Source of the DNA: Hydractinia symbiolongicarpus
Taxonomy: Eukaryota > Cnidaria > Hydrozoa > Anthoathecata > Hydractiniidae
Length of the DNA stretch: 64,000 nt
Reading direction: 5' to 3'
Assembly: GCF_029227915.1 (NCBI RefSeq)
Contig: NC_079885.1
Coordinates: forward strand, 14,705,001 to 14,769,000
In this document: positions 1-14,478 of the stretch, one piece after another
Position numbering within the stretch: position 1 is the stretch's first letter
Layout: every line of letters begins with the position of its first letter
Notes under the pieces: generated by a model
The model's input: the letters and a program-made list of their open reading frames with translations, nothing else
Told to the model about the DNA's origin: nothing
Databases searched by the model: none
Made by a program: the position numbers and the translations under genes

Positions 1-282
1 GCCTTTTGCAGCCAAATAAAGGCTTAACACGTAAATAACGTGGTTCCACCACCCTTCGCGGGATACCATTAGTCTAGTCCTTCCAGTCTCAATAGACTAT
101 GACGTCCCAAGTCCTTTTCCTTGGCGCCATGGCTTTAGAACAATGTTAACTACGTGCACAGCCCTCTAAATGCTGTAACATGGCCTTTTGCAGACTAATA
201 AAGGCTTTAAACGTAAATACTGTCGTTCCAACTGCCTGCGCAGGTTACCATAGGAGTAGTCCTTCCAGTCTCAATGGACTAC

Positions 283-464
283 GACGTCCCAAGTCCTTTT
301 CCTTGGCGCCATGGCTATAGAACACTGTTAACTACGTGCACAGCCCTCTAAAGGCAGTAATATGGCCATTTGGAGCCTAATAAAGGCCTTACACGTAAAT
401 AACGTGGTTCCACCACCCTTCGCGGGATACCATTAGTCTAGTCCTTCCAGTCTCAATAGACTAT
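283..464. repeat. Representative 182-bp satellite monomer
   Basis: One intact monomer, counted from GACGTC to the base before the next. It contains seven different six-base palindromes: GACGTC 283-288, GGCGCC 305-310, CCATGG 309-314, GTTAAC 327-332, GTGCAC 336-341, TGGCCA 363-368 and AGGCCT 384-389. CTAATAAAGG at about 378-387 includes the AATAAA hexamer on the + strand. The first ~100 bp are the conserved half. The last ~80 bp are the variable half, here the haplotype with TTCGCGGGATACC. The choice of start is arbitrary. Confidence 0.95.
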
Positions 465-3400
465 GACGTCCCAAGTCCTTTTCCTTGGCGCCATGGCTTT
501 AGAACAATGTTAACTACGTGCACAGCCCTCTAAATGCTGTAACATGGCCTTTTGCAGACTAATAAAGGCTTTAAACGTAAATACTGTCGTTCCAACTGCC
601 TGCGCAGGTTACCATAGGAGAAGTCCTTCCAGTCTCAATGGACTACGACGTCCCAAGTCCTTTTCCTTGGCGCCATGGCTATAGAACACTGATAACTACG
701 TGCACAGCCCTCTAAAGGCAGTAATATGGCCATTTGGAGCCTAATAAAGGCCTTACACGTAAATCACGTTCTTCCACGTCCCCAGCAAGGCTACCAATGG
801 TCTAGTGTTCGCAGTCTTAATGGAATATGACGTCCAAAGTCCTTTTCCTTGACGCCATGGCTATAGAAGACTGTCAACTACGCGCACAGTCCTTTAAATG
901 CTGTAATATTGCCTTTTGTAGCCAAATAAAGGCTTTACACGGAAATAACGTTCTTCCACGCCCCAAGCAAGGTTACCAATGGTCTAGTGTTCCCAGTCTT
1001 AATGGAATATGACGTCTCAAGTCCTTTTCCTTGGCGCTTTAGCGTTAAAAAACTTTTTACTACGTGCACAGACCTCTAAATGCTGTAATATTGCCTTTTG
1101 CAGCCAAATAAAGGCTTAACACGTAAATAACGTGGTTCCACCACCCTTCGCGGGATACCATTAGTCTAGTCCTTCCAGTCTCAATAGACTATGACGTCCC
1201 AATTCCTTTTCCTTGACGCTTTAGCGTTAAAACACATTTAACTACGTGCACGGCCCTTTGAACGCTGTAATATGGCCATTTGCAGCCTAATAAAGGTGTT
1301 ATACGTAAATAGCGTCGTTCCACCTGCCTGCGCAGGTTACCATAGGAGTAGTCCTTCCAGTCTCAATGGACTATGACGTCCCAAGTCCTTTTCCTTGGCG
1401 CCATGGCTTTAGAACAATGTTAACTCCGTGCACAGCCCTCTAAATGCTGTAACATGGCCTTTTGCAGACTAATAAAGGCTTTAAACGTAAATACTGTCGT
1501 TCCAACTGCCTGCGCAGGTTACCATAGGAGTAGTCCTTCCAGTCTCAATGGACTATGACGTCCCAAGTCCTTTTCCTTGGCGCCATGGCTATAGAACACT
1601 GTTAACTACGTGCACAGCCCTCTAAAGGCAGTAATATGGCCATTTGGAGCCTAATAAAGGCGTGACACGTAAATCACGTTCTTCCACGTCCCCAGCAAGT
1701 CTACCAATGGTCTAGTGTTCCCAGTCTTAATGGAATAAGACGTCGAAAGTCCTTTTCTTTGACGCCATGGCTATAGAACACTGTCAACTACGCGCACAGT
1801 CCTTTAAATGCTGTAATATTGCCTTTTGTAGCCAAATAAAGGCTTTACACGGAAATAACGTGGTTCCACCACCCTTCGCGGGATACCATTAGTCTAGTCC
1901 TTCCAGTCTCAATGGACTATGACGTGCCAAGTCATTTTCCCTGGCGCCATGGCTTTAGCACACTGTTAATTTCGTGCACGGCCCTCTAAAGGCTGTAATA
2001 TAGCCATTTGCAGCCTATTAAAGGCCTTACACGTAAATCACGTTCTTCCACGTCCCCAGCAAGGCTACCAATGGTGTAGTGTTCGCAGTCTTAATGGAAT
2101 ATGACGTCCAAAGTCCTTTTCCTTGACGCCATGGCTATAGAAGACTGTCAACTACGCGCACAGTCCTTTAAATGCTGTAATATTGCCTTTTGTAGCCAAA
2201 TAAAGGTCTTACACGTAAACCACGTGCTTCCACGCTCCCAACCAGGCTACCATTGGTCTAGTGTTTTCAGTCTCAATGTAATACGACGTCCCAATTCCTT
2301 TTCCTTGGCGCTTTGGCGTTAAAACACATTTAACTACGTGCACGGCCCTTTGAACGCTGTAATATGGCCATTTGCAGCCTATTAAAGGCCTTATACGTAA
2401 ATACTGTCGCTCCACCTGCCTGCGCAAGTTACCATTGGTCTAGTGTTTTCAGTCTCAATGTAATATGACGTCCCAAGTCATTTTCCTTGGCGCCATGGCT
2501 TTAGAACACTTTTAACTCCGTGCACAGCCCTCTAAAGGCTGTAATATGGCCATTTGCAGTTAAATAAAGGCTTTAAACGTAAACACTGTCGTTCCAACTG
2601 CCTGCGCAGGTTACCATAGGAGTAGTCCTTCCAGTCTCAATGGACTTTGACGTCCCAAGTCCTTTTCCTTGGCGCCATGGCTATAGAACACTGTCAACTA
2701 CGTGCACAGCCCTCTAAAGTCAGTAATATGGCCTTTTGCGGCCTAGTAAAGCCTTTACACGAAAATACCGTGATTCCACCACCCTCCGCGGGATACCATT
2801 GGTCTAGTCCTTCCAGTCCCAATGGACTACAACGTCCCAAGTCATTTTCTTTGGCACCTTGGCGTTAGAAGACCGGCAACTACGCGCACAGTCCTCTAAA
2901 TGCTGTAACATGGCCTTTTACAGACTAATTAGGGTCTTACACGCAAATCACGTTCTTCCACGCCCCAAGCAAGGTTACCAATGGTCTAGTGTTCCCAGTC
3001 TTAATGGAATATGACGTCTCAAGTCCTTTTCCTTGGCGCTTTAGCGTTAAAACACTTTTTACTACGTGCACAGACCTCTAAATGCTGCAATATTGCCTTT
3101 TGCAGCCAAATAAAGGCTTAACACGTAAATAACGTGGTTCCACCACCCTTCGCGGGATACCATTAGTCTAGTCCTTCCAGTCTCAATAGACTATGACGTC
3201 CCAAGTCCTTTTCCTTGGCGCCATGGCTTTAGAACAATGTTAACTACGTGCACAGCCCTCTAAATGCTGTAACATGGCCTTTTGCAGACTAATAAAGGCT
3301 TTAAACGTAAATACTGTCGTTCCAACTGCCTGCGCAGGTTACCATAGGAGTAGTCCTTCCAGTCTCAATGGACTACGACGTCCCAAGTCCTTTTCCTTGG

Positions 3401-6400
3401 CGCCATGGCTATAGAACACTGTTAACTACGTGCACAGCCCTCTAAAGGCAGTAATATGGCCATTTGGAGCCTAATAAAGGCCTTACACGTAAATAACGTG
3501 GTTCCACCACCCTTCGCGGGATACCATTAGTCTAGTCCTTCCAGTCTCAATGGACTATGACGTGTCAAGTCCTTTTCCTTGGCGCCATGGCTTTAGCACA
3601 CTGTTAATTTCGTGCACGGCCCTCTAAAGGCTGTAATATAGCCATTTGCAGCCTATTAAAGGCCTTACACGTAAATCACGTTCTTCCACGTCCCCAGCAA
3701 GGCTACCAATGGTCTAGTGTTCGCAGTCTTAATGGAATATGACGTCCAAAGTCCTTTTCCTTGACGCCATGGCTATAGAAGACTGTCAACTACGCGCACA
3801 GTCCTTTAAATGCTGTAATATTGCCTTTTGTAGCCAAATAAAGGCTTTACACGGAAATAACGTTCTTCCACGCCCCAAGCAAGGTTACCAATGGTCTAGT
3901 GTTCCCAGTCTTAATGGAATATGACGTCTCAAGTCCTTTTCCTTGGCGCTTTAGCGTTAAAACACTTTTTACTACGTGCACAGACCTCTAAATGCTGTAA
4001 TATTGCCTTTTGCAGCCAAATAAAGGCTTAACACGTAAATAACGTGGTTCCACCACCCTTCGCGGGATACCATTAGTCTAGTCCTTCCAGTCTCAATAGA
4101 CTATGACGTCCCAAGTCCTTTTCCTTGGCGCCATGGCTTTAGAACACTTTTAACTCCGTGCACAGCCCTCTAAAGGCTGTAATATGGCCATTTGCAGCCT
4201 AATAAAGGTGTTATACGTAAATAGCGTCGTTCCACCTGCCTGCGCAGGTTACCATAGGAGTAGTCCTTCCAGTCTCAATGGACTATGACGTCCCAAGTCC
4301 TTTTCCTTGGCGCCATGGCTTTAGAACAATGTTAACTCCGTGCACAGCCCTCTAAATGCTGTAACATGGCCTTTTGCAGACTAATAAAGGCTTTAAACGT
4401 AAATACTGTCGTTCCAACTGCCTGCGCAGGTTACCATAGGAGTAGTCCTTCCAGTCTCAATGGACTATGACGTCCCAAGTCCTTTTCCTTGGCGCCATGG
4501 CTATAGAACACTGTTAACTACGTGCACAGCCCTCTAAAGGCAGTAATATGGCCATTTGGAGCCTAATAAAGGCCTTACACGTAAATCACGTTCTTCCAAG
4601 TCCCCAGCAAGGCTACCAATGGTCTAGTGTTCCCAGTCTTAATGGAATAAGACGTCGAAAGTCCTTTTCTTTGACGCCATGGCTATAGAACACTGTCAAC
4701 TACGCGCACAGTCCTTTAAATGCTGTAATATTGCCTTTTGTAGCCAAATAAAGGCTTTACACGGAAATAACGTGGTTCCACCACCCTTCGCGGGATACCA
4801 TTAGTCTAGTCCTTCCAGTCTCAATGGACTATGACGTGTCAAGTCATTTTCCTTGGCGCCATGGCTTTAGCACACTGTTAATTTCGTGCACGGCCCTCTA
4901 AAGGCTGTAATATAGCCATTTGCAGCATATTAAAGGCCTTACACGTAAATCACGTTCTTCCACGTCCCCAGCAAGGCTACCAATGGTCTAGTGTTCGCAG
5001 TCTTAATGGAATATGACGTCCAAAGTCCTTTTCCTTGACGCCATGGCTATAGAAGACTGTCAACTACGCGCACAGTCCTTTAAATGCTGTAATATTGCCT
5101 TTTGTAGCCAAATAAAGGCTTTACACGGAAATCACGTTCTTCCACGCCCAAAGCAAGGTTACCAATGGTCTAGTGTTCCCAGTCTTAATGGAATATGACG
5201 TCTCAAGTCCTTTTCCTTGGCGCTTTAGCGTTAAAACACTTTTTACTACGTGCACAGACCTCTAAATGCTGTAATATTGCCTTTTGCAGCCAAATAAAGG
5301 CTTAACACGTAAATAACGTGGTTCCACCACCCTTCGCGGGATACCATTAGTCTAGTCCTTCCAGTCTCAATAGACTATGACGTCTCAAGTCCTTTTCCTT
5401 GGCGCTTTAGCGTTAAAACACTTTTTACTACGTGCACAGACCTCTAAATGCTGTAATATTGCCTTTTGTAGCCAAATAAAGGCTTTACACGGAAATAACG
5501 TGGTTCCACCACCCTCCGCGGAATACAATTGGTCTAGTCCTTCCAGTCCCAATGGACTACAACGTCCCAAGTCGTTTTCTTTGGCACCTTGACGTTAGAA
5601 GACCGGCAACTACGCGCACAGTCCTCTAAATGCTGTAACATGGCCTTTTACAGACTAATAAAGGTCTTACACGCAAATCACGTTCTTCCACGTCCCCAGC
5701 AAGGCTACCAATGGTCTAGTGTTCGCAGTCTTAATGGAATATGACGTCCAAAGTCCTTTTCCTTGACGCTTTAGCGTTAAAACACTTTTTACTACGTGCA
5801 CAGACCTCTAAATGCTGTAATATTGCCTTTTGCAGCCAAATAAAGGCTTAACACGGAAATAACGTGGTTCCACCACCCTTCGCGGGATACCATTAGTCTA
5901 GTCCTTCCAGTCTCAATGGACTATGACGTGCCAAGTCATTTTCCTTGGCGCCATGGCTTTAGCACACTGTTAATTTCGTGCACGGCCCTCTAAAGGCTGT
6001 AATATAGCCATTTGCAGCCTATTAAAGGCCTTACACGTAAATCACGTTCTTCCACGTTCCCAGCAAGGCTACCAATGGTCTAGTGTTCGCAGTCTTAATG
6101 GAATATGACGTCCAAAGTCCTTTTCCTTGACGCCATGGCTATAGAAGACTGTCAACTACGCGCACAGACCTCTAAATGCTGTAATATTGCCTTTTGCAGC
6201 CAAATAAAGGCTTAACACGTAAATAACGTGGTTCCACCACCCTTCGCGGGATACCATTAGTCTAGTGTTTTCAGTCTCAATGTAATACGACGTCCCAATT
6301 CCTTTTCCTTGGCGCTTTAGCGTTAAAACACATTTAACTACGTGCACGGCCCTTTGAACGCTGTAATATGGCCATTTGCAGCCTATTAAAGGCCTTATAC

Positions 6401-6663
6401 GTAAATACTGTCGCTCCACCTGCCTGCGCAAATTACCATTGGTCTAGTGTTTTCAGTCTCAATGTAATATGACGTCCCAAGTCATTTTCCTTGGCGCCAT
6501 GGCTTTAGAACACTTTTAACTCCGTGCACAGCCCTCTAAAGGCTGTAATATTGCCTTTTGCAGCCAAATAAAGGCTTAACACGTAAATAACGTGGTTCCA
6601 CCACCCTTCGCGGGATACCATTAGTCTAGTGTTTTCAGTCTCAATGTAATACGACGTCCCAAT

Positions 6664-8100
6664 TCCTTTTCCTTGACGCTTTAGCGTTAAAACACATTTA
6701 ACTACGTGCACGGCCCTTTGAACGCTGTAATATGGCCATTTGCAGCCTAATAAAGGTGTTATACGTAAATAGCGTCGTTCCACCTGCCTGCGCAGGTTAC
6801 CATAGGAGTAGTCCTTCCAGTCTCAATGGACTATGACGTCCCAAGTCCTTTTCCTTGGCGCCATGGCTTTAGAACAATGTTAACTCCGTGCACAGCCCTC
6901 TAAATGCTGTAACATGGCCTTTTGCAGACTAATAAAGGCTTTAAACGTAAATACTGTCGTTCCAACTGCCTGCGCAGGTTACCATAGGAGTAGTCCTTCC
7001 AGTCTCAATGGACTTTGACGTCCCAAGTCCTTTTCTTTGGCGCCATGGCTATAGAACACTGTTAACTACGTGCACAGCCCTCTAAAGGCAGTAATATGGC
7101 CATTTGGAGCCTAATAAAGGCCTGACACGTAAATCACGTTCTTCCACGTCCCCAGCAAGGCTACCAATGGTCTAGTGTTCCCAGTCTTAATGGAATAAGA
7201 CGTCGAAAGTCCTTTTCTTTGACGCCATGGCTATAGAACACTGTCAACTACACGCACAGTCCTTTAAATGCTGTAATATTGCCTTTTGTAGCCAAATAAA
7301 GGCTTTACACGGAAATAACGTGGTTCCACCACCCTTCGCGGGATACCATTAGTCTAGTCCTTCCAGTCTCAATGGACTATGACGTGCCAAGTCATTTTCC
7401 TTGGCGCCATGGCTTTAGCACACTGTTAATTTCGTGCACGGCCCTCTAAAGGCTGTAATATAGCTATTTGCAGCCTATTAAAGGCCTTACACGTAAATCA
7501 CGTTCTTCCACGTCCCCAGCAAGGCTACCAATGGTGTAGTGTTCGCAGTCTTAATGGAATATGACGTCCCAAGTCATTTTCCTTGGCGCCATGGCTTTAG
7601 AACACTTTTAACTCCGTGCACAGCCCTCTAAAGGCTGTAATATTGCCTTTTGCAGCCAAATAAAGGCTTAACACGTAAATAACGTGGTTCCACCACCCTT
7701 CGCGGGATACCATTAGTCTAGTGTTTTCAGTCTCAATGTAATACGACGTCCCAATTCCTTTTCCTTGACGCTTTAGCGTTAAAACACATTTAACTACGTG
7801 CACGGCCCTTTGAACGCTGTAATATGGCCATTTGCAGCCTAATAAAGGTGTTATACGTAAATAGCGTCGTTCCACCTGCCTGCGCAGGTTACCATAGGAG
7901 TAGTCCTTCCAGTCTCAATGGACTATGACGTCCCAAGTCCTTTTCCTTGGCGCCATGGCTTTAGAACAATGTTAACTCCGTGCACAGCCCTCTAAATGCT
8001 GTAACATGGCCTTTTGCAGACTAATAAAGGCTTTAAACGTAAATACTGTCGTTCCAACTGCCTGCGCAGGTTACCATAGGAGTAGTCCTTCCAGTCTCAA
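6664..8100. repeat. 6-monomer (1092-bp) higher-order repeat, about 1.3 copies
   Basis: The string CGACGTCCCAATTCC followed by the variant TTGACGCTTTAGCGTT occurs near 6654 and again 1092 bp later near 7746, and the following monomers match in order. Compared with the 1274-bp repeat at 9.76-13.39 kb, this version lacks one monomer (the GACGTCCAAAG type). It therefore looks like a deletion derivative of the 7-mer, or its precursor. Edges are approximate. Confidence 0.75.
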
Positions 8101-9754
8101 TGGACTTTGACGTCCCAAGTCCTTTTCTTTGGCGCCATGGCTATAGAACACTGTCAACTACGTGCACAGCCCTCTAAAGTCAGTAATATGGCCTTTTGCG
8201 GCCTAGTAAAGCCTTTACACGAAAATACCGTGATTCCACCACCCTCCGCGGGATACCATTGGTCTAGTCCTTCCAGTCCCAATGGACTACAACGTCCCAA
8301 GTCATTTTCTTTGGCACCTTGGCGTTAGAAGACCGGCAACTACGCGCACAGTCCTCTAAATGCTGTAACATGGCCTTTTACAGACTAATAAAGGTCTTAC
8401 ACGCAAATCACGTTCTTCCACGCCCCAAGCAAGGTTACCAATGGTCTAGTGTTCCCAGTCTTAATGGAATATGACGTCTCAAGTCCTTTTCCTTGGCGCT
8501 TTAGCGTTAAAACACTTTTTACTACGTGCACAGACCTCTAAATGCTGCAATATTGCCTTTTGCAGCCAAATAAAGGCTTAACACGTAAATAACGTGGTTC
8601 CACCACCCTTCGCGGGATACCATTAGTCTAGTCCTTCCAGTCTCAATAGACTATGACGTCCCAAGTCCTTTTCCTTGGCGCCATGGCTTTAGAACAATGT
8701 TAACTACGTGCACAGCCCTCTAAATGCTGTAACATGGCCTTTTGCAGACTAATAAAGGCTTTAAACGTAAATACTGTCGTTCCAACTGCCTGCGCAGGTT
8801 ACCATAGGAGTAGTCCTTCCAGTCTCAATGGACTACGACGTCCCAAGTCCTTTTCCTTGGCGCCATGGCTATAGAACACTGTTAACTACGTGCACAGCCC
8901 TCTAAAGGCAGTAATATGGCCATTTGGAGCCTAATAAAGGCCTTACACGTAAATAACGTGGTTCCACCACCCTTCGCGGGATACCATTAGTCTAGTCCTT
9001 CCAGTCTCAATAGACTATGACGTCCCAAGTCCTTTTCCTTGGCGCCATGGCTTTAGAACAATGTTAACTACGTGCACAGCCCTCTAAATGCTGTAACATG
9101 GCCTTTTGCAGACTAATAAAGGCTTTAAACGTAAATACTGTCGTTCCAACTGCCTGCGCAGGTTACCATAGGAGAAGTCCTTCCAGTCTCAATGGACTAC
9201 GACGTCCCAAGTCCTTTTCCTTGGCGCCATGGCTATAGAACACTGATAACTACGTGCACAGCCCTCTAAAGGCAGTAATATGGCCATTTGGAGCCTAATA
9301 AAGGCCTTACACGTAAATCACGTTCTTCCACGTCCCCAGCAAGGCTACCAATGGTCTAGTGTTCGCAGTCTTAATGGAATATGACGTCCAAAGTCCTTTT
9401 CCTTGACGCCATGGCTATAGAAGACTGTCAACTACGCGCACAGTCCTTTAAATGCTGTAATATTGCCTTTTGTAGCCAAATAAAGGCTTTACACGGAAAT
9501 AACGTTCTTCCACGCCCCAAGCAAGGTTACCAATGGTCTAGTGTTCCCAGTCTTAATGGAATATGACGTCTCAAGTCCTTTTCCTTGGCGCTTTAGCGTT
9601 AAAACACTTTTTACTACGTGCACAGACCTCTAAATGCTGTAATATTGCCTTTTGCAGCCAAATAAAGGCTTAACACGTAAATAACGTGGTTCCACCACCC
9701 TTCGCGGGATACCATTAGTCTAGTCCTTCCAGTCTCAATAGACTATGACGTCCC

Positions 9755-12700
9755 AATTCCTTTTCCTTGACGCTTTAGCGTTAAAACACATTTAACTACG
9801 TGCACGGCCCTTTGAACGCTGTAATATGGCCATTTGCAGCCTAATAAAGGTGTTATACGTAAATAGCGTCGTTCCACCTGCCTGCGCAGGTTACCATAGG
9901 AGTAGTCCTTCCAGTCTCAATGGACTATGACGTCCCAAGTCCTTTTCCTTGGCGCCATGGCTTTAGAACAATGTTAACTCCGTGCACAGCCCTCTAAATG
10001 CTGTAACATGGCCTTTTGCAGACTAATAAAGGCTTTAAACGTAAATACTGTCGTTCCAACTGCCTGCGCAGGTTACCATAGGAGTAGTCCTTCCAGTCTC
10101 AATGGACTTTGACGTCCCAAGTCCTTTTCTTTGGCGCCATGGCTATAGAACACTGTTAACTACGTGCACAGCCCTCTAAAGGCAGTAATATGGCCATTTG
10201 GAGCCTAATAAAGGCCTGACACGTAAATCACGTTCTTCCACGTCCCCAGCAAGGCTACCAATGGTCTAGTGTTCCCAGTCTTAATGGAATAAGACGTCGA
10301 AAGTCCTTTTCTTTGACGCCATGGCTATAGAACACTGTCAACTACACGCACAGTCCTTTAAATGCTGTAATATTGCCTTTTGTAGCCAAATAAAGGCTTT
10401 ACACGGAAATAACGTGGTTCCACCACCCTTCGCGGGATACCATTAGTCTAGTCCTTCCAGTCTCAATGGACTATGACGTGCCAAGTCATTTTCCTTGGCG
10501 CCATGGCTTTAGCACACTGTTAATTTCGTGCACGGCCCTCTAAAGGCTGTAATATAGCCATTTGCAGCCTATTAAAGGCCTTACACGTAAATCACGTTCT
10601 TCCACGTCCCCAGCAAGGCTACCAATGGTGTAGTGTTCGCAGTCTTAATGGAATATGACGTCCAAAGTCCTTTTCCTTGACGCCATGGCTATAGAAGACT
10701 GTCAACTACGCGCACAGTCCTTTAAATGCTGTAATATTGCCTTTTGTAGCCAAATAAAGGTCTTACACGTAAACCACGTGCTTCCACGCTCCCAACCAGG
10801 CTACCATTGGTCTAGTGTTTTCAGTCTCAATGTAATATGACGTCCCAAGTCATTTTCCTTGGCGCCATGGCTTTAGAACACTTTTAACTCCGTGCACAGC
10901 CCTCTAAAGGCTGTAATATTGCCTTTTGCAGCCAAATAAAGGCTTAACACGTAAATAACGTGGTTCCACCACCCTTCGCGGGATACCATTAGTCTAGTGT
11001 TTTCAGTCTCAATGTAATACGACGTCCCAATTCCTTTTCCTTGACGCTTTAGCGTTAAAACACATTTAACTACGTGCACGGCCCTTTGAACGCTGTAATA
11101 TGGCCATTTGCAGCCTAATAAAGGTGTTATACGTAAATAGCGTCGTTCCACCTGCCTGCGCAGGTTACCATAGGAGTAGTCCTTCCAGTCTCAATGGACT
11201 ATGACGTCCCAAGTCCTTTTCCTTGGCGCCATGGCTTTAGAACAATGTTAACTCCGTGCACAGCCCTCTAAATGCTGTAACATGGCCTTTTGCAGACTAA
11301 TAAAGGCTTTAAACGTAAATACTGTCGTTCCAACTGCCTGCGCAGGTTACCATAGGAGTAGTCCTTCCAGTCTCAATGGACTTTGACGTCCCAAGTCCTT
11401 TTCTTTGGCGCCATGGCTATAGAACACTGTTAACTACGTGCACAGCCCTCTAAAGGCAGTAATATGGCCATTTGGAGCCTAATAAAGGCCTGACACGTAA
11501 ATCACGTTCTTCCACGTCCCCAGCAAGGCTACCAATGGTCTAGTGTTCCCAGTCTTAATGGAATAAGACGTCGAAAGTCCTTTTCTTTGACGCCATGGCT
11601 ATAGAACACTGTCAACTACACGCACAGTCCTTTAAATGCTGTAATATTGCCTTTTGTAGCCAAATAAAGGCTTTACACGGAAATAACGTGGTTCCACCAC
11701 CCTTCGCGGGATACCATTAGTCTAGTCCTTCCAGTCTCAATGGACTATGACGTGCCAAGTCATTTTCCTTGGCGCCATGGCTTTAGCACACTGTTAATTT
11801 CGTGCACGGCCCTCTAAAGGCTGTAATATAGCCATTTGCAGCCTATTAAAGGCCTTACACGTAAATCACGTTCTTCCACGTCCCCAGCAAGGCTACCAAT
11901 GGTGTAGTGTTCGCAGTCTTAATGGAATATGACGTCCAAAGTCCTTTTCCTTGACGCCATGGCTATAGAAGACTGTCAACTACGCGCACAGTCCTTTAAA
12001 TGCTGTAATATTGCCTTTTGTAGCCAAATAAAGGTCTTACACGTAAACCACGTGCTTCCACGCTCCCAACCAGGCTACCATTGGTCTAGTGTTTTCAGTC
12101 TCAATGTAATATGACGTCCCAAGTCATTTTCCTTGGCGCCATGGCTTTAGAACACTTTTAACTCCGTGCACAGCCCTCTAAAGGCTGTAATATTGCCTTT
12201 TGCAGCCAAATAAAGGCTTAACACGTAAATAACGTGGTTCCACCACCCTTCGCGGGATACCATTAGTCTAGTGTTTTCAGTCTCAATGTAATACGACGTC
12301 CCAATTCCTTTTCCTTGACGCTTTAGCGTTAAAACACATTTAACTACGTGCACGGCCCTTTGAACGCTGTAATATGGCCATTTGCAGCCTAATAGAGGTG
12401 TTATACGTAAATAGCGTCGTTCCACCTGCCTGCGCAGGTTACCATAGGAGTAGTCCTTCCAGTCTCAATGGACTATGACGTCCCAAGTCCTTTTCCTTGG
12501 CGCCATGGCTTTAGAACAATGTTAACTCCGTGCACAGCCCTCTAAATGCTGTAACATGGCCTTTTGCAGACTAATAAAGGCTTTAAACGTAAATACTGTC
12601 GTTCCAACTGCCTGCGCAGGTTACCATAGGAGTAGTCCTTCCAGTCTCAATGGACTTTGACGTCCCAAGTCCTTTTCTTTGGCGCCATGGCTATAGAACA

Positions 12701-13385
12701 CTGTTAACTACGTGCACAGCCCTCTAAAGGCAGTAATATGGCCATTTGGAGCCTAATAAAGGCCTGACACGTAAATCACGTTCTTCCACGTCCCCAGCAA
12801 GGCTACCAATGGTCTAGTGTTCCCAGACTTAATGGAATAAGACGTCGAAAGTCCTTTTCTTTGACGCCATGGCTATAGAACACTGTCAACTACACGCACA
12901 GTCCTTTAAATGCTGTAATATTGCCTTTTGTAGCCAAATAAAGGCTTTACACGGAAATAACGTGGTTCCACCACCCTTCGCGGGATACCATTAGTCTAGT
13001 CCTTCCAGTCTCAATGGACTATGACGTGCCAAGTCATTTTCCTTGGCGCCATGGCTTTAGCACACTGTTAATTTCGTGCACGGCCCTCTAAAGGCTGTAA
13101 TATAGCCATTTGCAGCCTATTAAAGGCCTTACACGTAAATCACGTTCTTCCACGTCCCCAGCAAGGCTACCAATGGTGTAGTGTTCGCAGTCTTAATGGA
13201 ATATGACGTCCAAAGTCCTTTTCCTTGACGCCATGGCTATAGAAGACTGTCAACTACGCGCACAGTCCTTTAAATGCTGTAATATTGCCTTTTGTAGCCA
13301 AATAAAGGTCTTACACGTAAACCACGTGCTTCCACGCTCCCAACCAGGCTACCATTGGTCTAGTGTTTTCAGTCTCAATGTAATA
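9755..13385. repeat. 7-monomer (1274-bp) higher-order repeat, about 2.85 copies
   Basis: Landmarks repeat at exactly 1274 bp: the monomer beginning ATGACGTCCAAAG with the right half CACGTGCTTCCACGCTCC occurs at 10655, 11929 and 13203; the block CAATTCCTTTTCCTTGACGC occurs near 9763, 11037 and 12311. Copies are nearly identical; for instance a single A-to-G change turns AATAAAGG into AATAGAGG in the third copy near 12392. The left edge is where the upstream right half changes from CCTTCCAGTCTCAATAGAC to GTTTTCAGTCTCAATGTAAT. The right edge is where the monomer after 13380 switches to CCCAATTCC. Confidence 0.85.
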
Positions 13386-14478
13386 CGACGTCCCAATTCC
13401 TTTTCCTTGGCGCTTTGGCGTTAAAACACATTTAACTACGTGCACGGCCCTTTGAACGCTGTAATATGGCCATTTGCAGCCTATTAAAGGCCTTATACGT
13501 AAATACTGTCGCTCCACCTGCCTGCGCAAGTTACCATTGGTCTAGTGTTTTCAGTCTCAATGTAATATGACGTCCCAAGTCATTTTCCTTGGCGCCATGG
13601 CTTTAGAACACTTTTAACTCCGTGCACAGCCCTCTAAAGGCTGTAATATGGCCATTTGCAGTTAAATAAAGGCTTTAAACGTAAACACTGTCGTTCCAAC
13701 TGCCTGCGCAGGTTACCATAGGAGTAGTCCTTCCAGTCTCAATGGACTTTGACGTCCCAAGTCCTTTTCCTTGGCGCCATGGCTATAGAACACTGTCAAC
13801 TACGTGCACAGCCCTCTAAAGTCAGTAATATGGCCTTTTGCGGCCTAGTAAAGCCTTTACACGAAAATACCGTGATTCCACCACCCTCCGCGGGATACCA
13901 TTGGTCTAGTCCTTCCAGTCCCAATGGACTACAACGTCCCAAGTCATTTTCTTTGGCACCTTGGCGTTAGAAGACCGGCAACTACGCGCACAGTCCTCTA
14001 AATGCTGTAACATGGCCTTTTACAGACTAATAAAGGTCTTACACGCAAATCACGTTCTTCCACGCCCCAAGCAAGGTTACCAATGGTCTAGTGTTCCCAG
14101 TCTTAATGGAATATGACGTCTCAAGTCCTTTTCCTTGGCGCTTTAGCGTTAAAACACTTTTTACTACGTGCACAGACCTCTAAATGCTGCAATATTGCCT
14201 TTTGCAGCCAAATAAAGGCTTAACACGTAAATAACGTGGTTCCACCACCCTTCGCGGGATACCATTAGTCTAGTCCTTCCAGTCTCAATAGACTATGACG
14301 TCCCAAGTCCTTTTCCTTGGCGCCATGGCTTTAGAACAATGTTAACTACGTGCACAGCCCTCTAAATGCTGTAACATGGCCTTTTGCAGACTAATAAAGG
14401 CTTTAAACGTAAATACTGTCGTTCCAACTGCCTGCGCAGGTTACCATAGGAGTAGTCCTTCCAGTCTCAATGGACTAT

